A program made the translations under genes and the position numbers. Of a stretch of DNA of 9,140 nucleotides, positions 1 to 5,731 are shown piece by piece; position 1 is the first letter of the stretch; each line of letters starts with the position of its first letter. The DNA lies in NCBI GenBank assembly GCA_038227745.1, contig JBBRPS010000409.1:1-9140 (forward strand), read 5' to 3'. This DNA comes from DASPXY01 sp038227745 (GTDB taxonomy: Bacteria; Planctomycetota; Planctomycetia; Gemmatales; Gemmataceae). Under the pieces are notes generated by a model that ran no database searches, was not told the DNA's origin, and saw nothing but the letters and a program-made list of their open reading frames with translations.

Positions 1-28
1 AGAAGGGCAGCGATGCTTGCTCGGCCAT
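1..28 (-). CDS. Putative 5' end of a gene leaving the left edge
   Basis: An ATG at 28-26 opens a frame reading MAEQASLPF before the window ends. It is preceded by an AGAGGAG Shine-Dalgarno-like stretch at about 42-36, with roughly seven bases between its core and the ATG, which is a good ribosome-binding site. A second ATG at 33-31 lies in another frame and is too close to the SD. Only nine residues are visible, so no family can be named. The start lies just downstream of the IS66 remnant, so it could belong to a neighbouring host gene or to another mobile element. Confidence rests only on the SD and start. Confidence 0.35.
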
Positions 29-120
29 GGCATTTCTCCTCTGTGAACCAGGTCAGTCCGAGGAGAATCATTCGCGTGGCCCTTGTCAAAATCAACCCCT
101 CTGCCAACAATGTACTGGCG

Positions 121-345
121 TTTAGATGCGATTACCCTGGCCACGGTGCCCGTCGCCGCCACCCACAGCCAGCACAACTTCCCGGCCAGCTTCCAACTCG
201 TCTCATCGACGTTCTTGACGGCGGCGGCGCGGACGACTTGCAGGGCTTCGGCGTGGGCCGGGGCCAACGCCGCGCTCAACTGCGCTTGCAGGTTCGCGAC
301 CGTGCCCACAGAGACCGGCACGTCGAAGACGTCCTCGGTGAGCGG
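121..345 (-). pseudogene. IS66-family transposase fragment (DDE domain start)
   Basis: Reading the minus strand from 345 to about 121 gives a peptide that matches the central part of IS66-type transposases. It has the segment PVSVGTVANLQAQLSAAL, then NVDETSW with the first catalytic Asp at 207-205, then CWLWVAATGTVARV. In the family, 'vSlGTv', 'DETgWr' and 'WLWvavt' occur in this order and at this spacing. A TAA at 348-346 precedes the fragment directly. After about position 130 the frame stays open to the window edge but no longer resembles the family. The N-terminal part, the remaining catalytic acidic residues and the C-terminus are missing, so this is a dead remnant of at most 75 codons. 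The family call is from remembered motifs, not from an alignment. Confidence 0.72.
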
Positions 346-399
346 TTACGAAAACTCCTGCCCTGGCAAGGGTCGCGTTGGCTGATGAACAATGGCCGT

Positions 400-543
400 T
401 CAGCATGGTTGTCTCCCTTGTTGACACCGGATCCCTGCGTGCCTCGTGGTCACTGTGTAGGTGAAGTCAAACGATGCGCCTGAGTTGGGATCCCAAATCG
501 TGACGGCGATGTAGCGTTCCGGGCCGGTGCTGCCAATGAAACC
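400..543 (-). pseudogene. Protein-like remnant, 3' end of an unknown gene
   Basis: The minus-strand frame from 543 to the TGA at 402-400 gives 47 codons that read like real protein, for example PERYIAVTIWDPNSG followed by ASFDFTYTVTT. This resembles a beta-rich C-terminal segment of a secreted protein. It has no start codon of its own. Upstream the frame runs straight into the perfect palindrome at 544-597, so the 5' part of the gene may have been lost or displaced there. I do not recognise a family. The alternative is chance coding-like sequence in decayed intergenic DNA. Confidence 0.25.
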
Positions 544-597
544 TCGTTTAGCCGCGAGGCTCTGCCGAACGCTCGGCAGAGCCTCGCGGCTAAACGA
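544..597. repeat. Perfect 25-bp inverted repeat, REP/MITE-like palindrome
   Basis: The arms 544-568 and 573-597 are exact reverse complements over 25 bases and enclose a 4-base loop, ACGC. The arm contains TTTAGCCGCGAGGCTCTG. Transcribed, it would form a very stable hairpin. It lies 52 bases beyond the DUF1501 stop codon, so it could stop transcription or protect the 3' end. It is not followed by a T-run on the minus strand, so it is not a classical intrinsic terminator. From memory, palindromes built on TTTAGCCGCGAGGC are scattered between genes in planctomycete genomes, which suggests a dispersed REP-like element. The copy number in this genome cannot be seen from the window. Confidence 0.85.
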
Positions 598-649
598 AAG
601 TGCCGCATTTGCAGCACAGCAGTCGGCGAGGCGATCCTTGCCACTCCCG

Positions 650-2002
650 TCAGGCGAGGATCGGGCGGATGACCGCGCCGGAGACGTCGGTGAGGCGGAA
701 GTCGCGCCCGCTGTAGCGGTAGGTCAGGCGCTCGTGGTCCAGGCCCAGCAGGTGGAGGATCGTCGCGTGCAGATCCTGGACGCTGACGCGGTCGTGGACG
801 GCGCGGAAGCCGAATGAGTCGGTGGCCCCGTGTGCCAGGCCGCCTCGGACGCCGCCGCCGGCCAGCCACATCGTGAAGCCGTAGTGGTTGTGGTCGCGGC
901 CGTTGCCGTTCTCGGACACCGGCGTCCGTCCGAACTCGCCGCCCCAGATCACCAGCGTCTCGTCGAGCAGGCCGCGGCGCCGCAGGTCTTTGAGCAGCGC
1001 GGCGATCGGCTGGTCCATCCGCCGGCACATCTGCGGCAGTTCCCGGTCGATATTCTGATGGTGGTCCCAGCGCTGCAGCTCAAGGTGGACGTAGCGCACG
1101 CCCCGCTCCACCAGCCGGCGGGCCAGCAGGCAGCCGGTGCCGAAGGGATCCGCGCCGTAGGCCGCGCGGACGGCGGCGTGCTCCGCGCGGGTGTCGAACG
1201 CCGTACCGGCCGTGCTTTGCATCCGGTACGCCGTCTCCAGGGCGCGCACGCGCGCCTCGAGCTGGACGTCGGCGCCGCGCTCCTCACGGTGCGCGGCATT
1301 GAGCTGGCGCAGGAAATCCATCTGCCGCCCTTGCTCGGCGGAGCCGAGGCGGGGGTTCTGCAGATGGCGGATCATCCGCTCGGGATTCGACTCCGCCAGG
1401 TTGATCGGCGTGCCCTGGTGCTCGCCCGGCAGGTAGCCGTTGCGCGTGAGCCGACCGCCGTTGTCCTGCTGCCGCAGCGCGACGAACGCGGGCAGGTTCT
1501 CGTTCGCGGTCCCCAGCCCGTACGACACCCAGGCGCCGAGGCTCGGGTGGATCGCGTCGGTGCGGCCCGTCATGAGAAAGTCGCTCGCCGGTGAATGGTT
1601 CGGGTTCGCGCCGTAGACCGAACGGATCAGGCACAGCTCGTCGGCGCAGGTCTGCAGGTGCGGCAAGAGTTCGCTGATCTCCAGGCCGCTCTGCCCGCAA
1701 CGTGCGAAGCGCCACCGCGACGGCAACAACCCGCCGGTCAGGCGCTCGGTGCGCAGTTCGGTGCCGGCCGGGCGCTGGCCCTCGTAGCGCCGCAGGGCCG
1801 GCTTGGGATCGAACAGATCGATGTGCGAAGGTCCGCCGGCCATGAACAAGAAGATGACTTGCTTGGCCCGCGGCGCGAAGTGCGGGCGCCGCTCCCGGGC
1901 CGAATCGCCGCGCAGCAGATCCGCCAGGACCAGGCCAAAGAAGCCTCCCGCCGCGCTCTGCAGCCACTGGCGACGCGTTGCCGTTTGCAAGTTAGCCATC
2001 AT
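650..2002 (-). CDS. DUF1501 family protein with twin-arginine leader
   Basis: This 450-aa protein belongs to the DUF1501 family, which has an alkaline-phosphatase/sulfatase-like fold and is expanded in planctomycetes; its substrate is unknown. The N-terminus has a twin arginine at residues 10-11 (RRQWLQ) followed by a hydrophobic stretch, so Tat export is likely. Family motifs follow in order: MAGGPSHIDLFDPKP (54-68), WGGEFGRTP (353-361), GRDHNHYGF (368-376) and a conserved end around DRVSVQDLHATILHLLGLDH (404-423). The length is normal for the family and the gene looks intact. Two tandem ATGs start the frame; AGGAAGG at 2015-2009 sits six bases before the first. DUF1501 genes usually directly follow a DUF1549/DUF1553 gene. 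Here that partner lies 3.7 kb upstream, beyond the signalling genes. No convincing promoter is visible in the 110-nt gap behind it, so read-through from upstream is plausible. Confidence 0.93.
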   Translation of the reverse strand: MMANLQTATRRQWLQSAAGGFFGLVLADLLRGDSARERRPHFAPRAKQVIFLFMAGGPSHIDLFDPKPALRRYEGQRPAGTELRTERLTGGLLPSRWRFARCGQSGLEISELLPHLQTCADELCLIRSVYGANPNHSPASDFLMTGRTDAIHPSLGAWVSYGLGTANENLPAFVALRQQDNGGRLTRNGYLPGEHQGTPINLAESNPERMIRHLQNPRLGSAEQGRQMDFLRQLNAAHREERGADVQLEARVRALETAYRMQSTAGTAFDTRAEHAAVRAAYGADPFGTGCLLARRLVERGVRYVHLELQRWDHHQNIDRELPQMCRRMDQPIAALLKDLRRRGLLDETLVIWGGEFGRTPVSENGNGRDHNHYGFTMWLAGGGVRGGLAHGATDSFGFRAVHDRVSVQDLHATILHLLGLDHERLTYRYSGRDFRLTDVSGAVIRPILA

Positions 2003-2112
2003 GTTTTCCCTTCCTCTTAGGCGACCGACAGGTTACGATGTCCCCTTTGTTTCGCCCACCTGGAGAGTGTCCCAAAGAAGGCCTCCCAATTGTTCGGCTT
2101 CCGGTCTCGCCG

Positions 2113-3030
2113 TCAGGGAGCGCGAACCACACGGTTCCGCCCGGTGCGTTTCGCTTCGTACAGAGCTTGGTCGGCGGCAGCCAGCAGTTGTTGCGCGCCC
2201 GGGCGCTGACTGTTCAATTCCGCCACGCCGATGCTGCAGGTGATGGCCAGCGATTCTTGTTCCTTGACGGGGCAAGGGGTGAGGGCAATCAACTCGCGCA
2301 AACGATTGGCAAAAACCTCCGCGCCGGCGCCAGAGGTTCCCAGGGCAAGGATGCAAAACTCTTCGCCGCCATAGCGCGCGGCAAAGTCGGTTCCGCGCAG
2401 ACAGGTTTTCAAAAAGCCGGCAACGTGAACAAGCACCTGATCGCCCATCAGATGGCCGTGTTGATCATTAATGACTTTGAAGTGGTCCAGATCGAGCATG
2501 AGAAAGGAGAGCGGAGCTTCAAAGCGTTGCACCCGCGTGATCTCCTGTTCGAGGCGGGTCATGAAGTAGCGGCGATTGTACAGGTCGGTCAGTCCATCGG
2601 TGGCCGCCAGAAGCTCCAGTTCGCACCGCTGTTCCTCGATCTTGCGGCGTAGCGCCACTTTGTCGATGGCATTGGCAATGGCCCGGTGCAGCGCTTCTTT
2701 GGTGAGGTTCGCCTTGACCAGGAAATCCTGCGCCCCTTCCTTCATGGCCTGAACCGCGACCATGACGTCATCGTGTCCGGTGAGCATGACGACCGCCCAT
2801 TCTTTGCCGATCTGCGTGAGCAGTTGGTGCGTATCCGTGCCGGGAATGGTGTAATCCAAGAGGACACAATCAAACGCATCCTTCTGGAGAAAAGCGAGCG
2901 CTTCGGCGCCGCTGGCTGCCTCCACGACTGCAAAGCCCTCCCTCAACGTTCGCACGACGGTGCGGCGGTCGATGGAATCGTCGTCCACGACTAATACCCG
3001 AATCGGTTGGTAAACGTGCGCGTGCGACAT
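2113..3030 (-). CDS. Response regulator with diguanylate cyclase (GGDEF) output
   Basis: This 305-aa cytosolic protein joins an N-terminal receiver to a GGDEF domain, a PleD/WspR-like layout that makes cyclic di-GMP from two GTP when phosphorylated. The receiver has the acidic cluster DDD (16-18), the phospho-acceptor Asp59 in LLDYTIPG and a conserved Lys106. A short helical linker (about 120-142) leads to DGLTDLYNRRYF, metal-binding D180 and D182 in LDLDHF, and the signature GGEEF at 221-225. RGTD at 212-215, five residues before the signature, is an intact RxxD inhibitory site, so the enzyme should be active and product-inhibited. The start is ambiguous: ATG at 3030 lies two bases after the upstream stop with GGAG 11 bases away. 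TTG at 3036 overlaps that stop by four bases, has a 5-base spacing and would add two residues. Either way translation is coupled to the gene before it. Confidence 0.94.
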   Translation of the reverse strand: MSHAHVYQPIRVLVVDDDSIDRRTVVRTLREGFAVVEAASGAEALAFLQKDAFDCVLLDYTIPGTDTHQLLTQIGKEWAVVMLTGHDDVMVAVQAMKEGAQDFLVKANLTKEALHRAIANAIDKVALRRKIEEQRCELELLAATDGLTDLYNRRYFMTRLEQEITRVQRFEAPLSFLMLDLDHFKVINDQHGHLMGDQVLVHVAGFLKTCLRGTDFAARYGGEEFCILALGTSGAGAEVFANRLRELIALTPCPVKEQESLAITCSIGVAELNSQRPGAQQLLAAADQALYEAKRTGRNRVVRAP

Positions 3031-3032
3031 GG

Positions 3033-3485
3033 TCAACCGTGCTCCGCCGGGAACCGAACCACCACCACAAAGGTTTCGATCATCTTGACAACCTTGAGGA
3101 AGTTCTCCCCGGCCTCGGATTTCAGAAGGTAGCCGGCCACATGCTCCTTGTAGGCGGCGGTCTGATCTTCTTCACTGCTGGACGTGGTCAGGACAAACAC
3201 GATGCTGTCGGTCAGCTCCGGATCGACGCGAAGCGCCTGCAAGAACTCGATGCCGTTCATGCGCGGCATGTTGAGGTCCAGCATGATGAGGTACGGGCGC
3301 GGCAGCTTCTCATGGCCATTCTCGCCGCGCAGCATTTGCAGCGCCTCCACGCCATCGCAGGCCGTGAACACCGGGTTGGCAATCTTCTGTTTTTCCAGGC
3401 CCCGTTTGATGGCCCTCACGTCCACTTGATCGTCATCGACGATCAGAATGCTCACGTCCTTGTAGACACTGTAGGTATTGGACAC
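3033..3485 (-). CDS. Single-domain response regulator, Rcp1-like
   Basis: This 150-aa protein is only a CheY-like receiver with no output domain. The acidic pocket is DDD at 17-19, the phospho-acceptor is Asp70 in LIMLDLNMPRMNG, TTSSSEED follows from residue 100, and the conserved Lys is 122. The TTSSxEED stretch and the ending VVVVRFP are typical of the Rcp1 type that partners phytochrome-like histidine kinases. The residue after Lys122 is Ser rather than the usual Pro, which may alter the beta5-alpha5 loop. The start is GTG at 3485, chosen because AAGGA (3494-3490) precedes it and the receiver fold begins at once. The gene lies seven bases after the kinase and runs into the diguanylate cyclase. 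It probably receives phosphate from that kinase and acts through protein contact or as a phosphate sink. Confidence 0.93.
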   Translation of the reverse strand: MSNTYSVYKDVSILIVDDDQVDVRAIKRGLEKQKIANPVFTACDGVEALQMLRGENGHEKLPRPYLIMLDLNMPRMNGIEFLQALRVDPELTDSIVFVLTTSSSEEDQTAAYKEHVAGYLLKSEAGENFLKVVKMIETFVVVVRFPAEHG

Positions 3486-3489
3486 GGAT

Positions 3490-3494
3490 TCCTT
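3490..3494 (-). promoter_or_regulatory. SD of the response regulator overlapping the kinase stop
   Basis: AAGGA on the minus strand begins inside the TAA stop of the histidine kinase (3495-3493) and lies four bases before the GTG start at 3485. A ribosome finishing the kinase would sit on this site, which indicates translational coupling. Confidence 0.6.
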
Positions 3495-5649
3495 ACCCCC
3501 GGGCCTTGGACCACGTAAAATGAAAGGCGGCGCCCTGACCAGGTTTCGACGCCAACGTTACCACACCCCCTTGATTCTCGACAATTTTCTTCACCAAGGC
3601 AAGTCCCATTCCGCTGCCTTCGACCTCATCGCGCGGTTTGAGGGTCTGAAACATTTGAAACACCTGCTCGTGATATTCGGCGGGGATGCCGGGACCATCG
3701 TCACGCACGACAAACTCCACCTTGTCCCCCAGGTCGCGGGCGGCAATCTCGATGCGGCCGTCGGCGCGATCGTGGTGCTTGAGCGCGTTGCCAATGAGGT
3801 TGAGGAAGACCTGTTCGAGCGGCGTGTGCTCCGTGGACAGCACGGGCAGCTTGCCGATGACGATGGTGAACCCCTCCGGCAGCGCGAGTAGTTTGATCAC
3901 GTCGCGGACCAGCTCTCGGCTATCAACCCGCTGGACGCGGTGCTGGACCCGGCCGATGCGCGAGTAGGCCAGCAAATCGTCCAGTAGCCGCTCCATGCGG
4001 ACGATGCGTTGCTCCATCAACTGCAGGTCGCGCCGCGCGGTTTCGGGCAGCAACAGGCAATCTTCGGCGATCCAGCGGGCCAGGTTGTGTACGGCACGCA
4101 GCGGCGCCTTCAGATCGTGCGAGGCCGAGTAGGCGAACTGGTCCAATTCGCGGTTGCTGCGTTCCAGCTCGGCGGCGTAACGCTTCAGTTCCTCGGCACC
4201 GCGTTTCCGTTCAGTGATGTCGCGCACGACCTTGGCGAAGCCCCGCAACACGCCTTGCGCATCGCGCAAGGCAGTGATCACCACGTGTGCCATGAAACGT
4301 GTGCCGTTTTGGCGAATGCGCCACCCTTCCTCTTCGAAGCGTCCTTCGGCAGCCGTTCTGGTCAGGTTTTCCCTGGGCTTTCCCAGGCGCTGATCCTCGA
4401 CCGGAAAGAAACAGGAATAATCCTGGCCGATGATGTCCTCGCTCCGATACCCCTTGATTCGTTGCGCCCCCAAGTTCCAAGTAACCACATGGCCGTGGGC
4501 ATCCAGTGTGATAATGGCATAGTCCATCACCCCTTCCACCAGCAAATGAAATCGCTCTTCGCTTAGCTTCAGGATCTCTTCAGCCCGGCGTCGCTCATGG
4601 ACTTCTTCGGCAAGCCGGCGTTTCTCGACCTGCATGTCTTCCAAAACGCTGAGCAGCGCCCGCGACTTTTGGGTTCGCTCGGCAACCTCCTGTTCCAGGG
4701 TGGCGTTGAGCTTTTGCAGAGCCTCATCGGACCGCTTTCGTTCCGTGAGGACTGCGGCGATGGCCAGGACCGTCAACGCAAGGACATCCACGAAGACCTG
4801 TAACAACAAAAGGGACTCGTTGAGCGAGGTCCGGACAAAAGGCCCGCGCCCAATGGACGTACCCCAGACCGCGACCACCGCCGCCGCCAGCAAGGCAGTC
4901 ACCGCGCCATGTTGGCCGAACCGAAACGCGGCCCACACCAGGAGAGGAACCGTCAGATAGGCCAGCGGGCTTGATTCGGCCGTCCATGAACTCCACCCCG
5001 CGAAGATGAACATATTCGTGCCCAGGAGCAACCCAAGCACGAGTCCAGCTTCGGCAAGGCGCCAGGGCCCTCCATCAGGAGGAGGCTTGCACCAGGCCAG
5101 GAACAGCGGAGTCATGACCAGAACCCCCGTTGCGTCCCCCAGCCACCACGTCAACCATATGAACGGTGAAGCGGCCCACGGGGCGAAGCCGGCCAGGCAC
5201 AGGCTGGTAACGCCGACGGTGGCAGCGACCGGACACATGAGCAACACAATCCCGACGAACCGGAAAACATCTTGAGCGCGGTCCAGGGGGCTGAGATCGC
5301 CGACCCAGCGGCGCAGCAGGGCGGCCCCCAGGAGCGCTTGCAAGGTGGAGCCTACGGCGATACCGGACGACACGCCAAGGTGCGCGGCCAGGGAAAACGG
5401 ATCGGCGGGGTTGAAGTAATCCCAAAGGTTTGCCAGAAAGGCGCCAAGCCAGATGCCCGGCCAGACACGGCTGCCACACAGAAGGATGGCCGCCAGGGCG
5501 ATCCCCGAGGGAGGCCACACGGCCGTCGCCTTCTTCTCGGGCGGTAAAGCCAGGGCCAAGCCGAGTCGGGCGGCACCAACGTAAACGGCGGCCAGGACCA
5601 GAACCACAACCCCTGTTCGCAGCCAGAAAGCGATAGGACGAACTTGCAT
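3493..5649 (-). CDS. MASE1-PAS sensor histidine kinase
   Basis: This 718-aa inner-membrane kinase should autophosphorylate and hand phosphate to the receivers encoded just downstream. Residues 8-300 form about eight hydrophobic segments with MASE1 features (LGLALALPPEKKATAVWPPSG near the start), an integral-membrane sensor domain of unknown ligand. A charged coiled coil (about 303-362) leads to a PAS domain (365-482, ending in VVRDITERKR). The HisKA domain has SASHDLKAPLRAV with phospho-acceptor His511. The ATPase domain has an N box around NLIGNALKHH (617-626), DDGPGIP (650-656) and GSGMGLAL (678-685), all intact. The dimerisation region resembles the Cph1/phytochrome type, which matches the Rcp1-like neighbour. 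There is no C-terminal receiver. An in-frame ATG at 5739 would add 30 residues and overlap the upstream gene. The start at 5649 is preferred because AGGAGG lies eight bases before it. Confidence 0.94.
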   Translation of the reverse strand: MQVRPIAFWLRTGVVVLVLAAVYVGAARLGLALALPPEKKATAVWPPSGIALAAILLCGSRVWPGIWLGAFLANLWDYFNPADPFSLAAHLGVSSGIAVGSTLQALLGAALLRRWVGDLSPLDRAQDVFRFVGIVLLMCPVAATVGVTSLCLAGFAPWAASPFIWLTWWLGDATGVLVMTPLFLAWCKPPPDGGPWRLAEAGLVLGLLLGTNMFIFAGWSSWTAESSPLAYLTVPLLVWAAFRFGQHGAVTALLAAAVVAVWGTSIGRGPFVRTSLNESLLLLQVFVDVLALTVLAIAAVLTERKRSDEALQKLNATLEQEVAERTQKSRALLSVLEDMQVEKRRLAEEVHERRRAEEILKLSEERFHLLVEGVMDYAIITLDAHGHVVTWNLGAQRIKGYRSEDIIGQDYSCFFPVEDQRLGKPRENLTRTAAEGRFEEEGWRIRQNGTRFMAHVVITALRDAQGVLRGFAKVVRDITERKRGAEELKRYAAELERSNRELDQFAYSASHDLKAPLRAVHNLARWIAEDCLLLPETARRDLQLMEQRIVRMERLLDDLLAYSRIGRVQHRVQRVDSRELVRDVIKLLALPEGFTIVIGKLPVLSTEHTPLEQVFLNLIGNALKHHDRADGRIEIAARDLGDKVEFVVRDDGPGIPAEYHEQVFQMFQTLKPRDEVEGSGMGLALVKKIVENQGGVVTLASKPGQGAAFHFTWSKARG

Positions 5650-5657
5650 CAAGCGTT

Positions 5658-5663
5658 CCTCCT
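5658..5663 (-). promoter_or_regulatory. Shine-Dalgarno deciding the kinase start
   Basis: A perfect AGGAGG on the minus strand lies eight bases upstream of the ATG at 5649-5647. It falls inside the alternative longer frame from 5739, which has no comparable site, so translation should start at 5649. I see no clear promoter in the 82-nt gap between the preceding gene and the kinase. Confidence 0.75.
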
Positions 5664-5731
5664 GCCTCGCTGCCTCAGGCGATGCGCGGTTCGTCGGTTG
5701 GATAACGCCGCGCCGGTTGAGCCATTTCTGA

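Noticed and set aside
84..107. TTGACA (89-84) and a sigma-54-like TTGGCA-N6-TTGA (107-92) upstream of the left-edge start
   Set aside because: No acceptable -10 follows TTGACA at normal spacing, and the sigma-54-like site lacks the conserved C of the -12 element.
450..1028. 192-codon minus-strand frame overlapping the end of the DUF1501 gene
   Set aside because: It is an out-of-frame shadow of the DUF1501 coding sequence; its translation is Arg/Pro-rich and it runs through the palindrome.
830..1594. 254-codon open frame on the plus strand
   Set aside because: It is antisense to the DUF1501 gene, has low-complexity composition and shows no motif.
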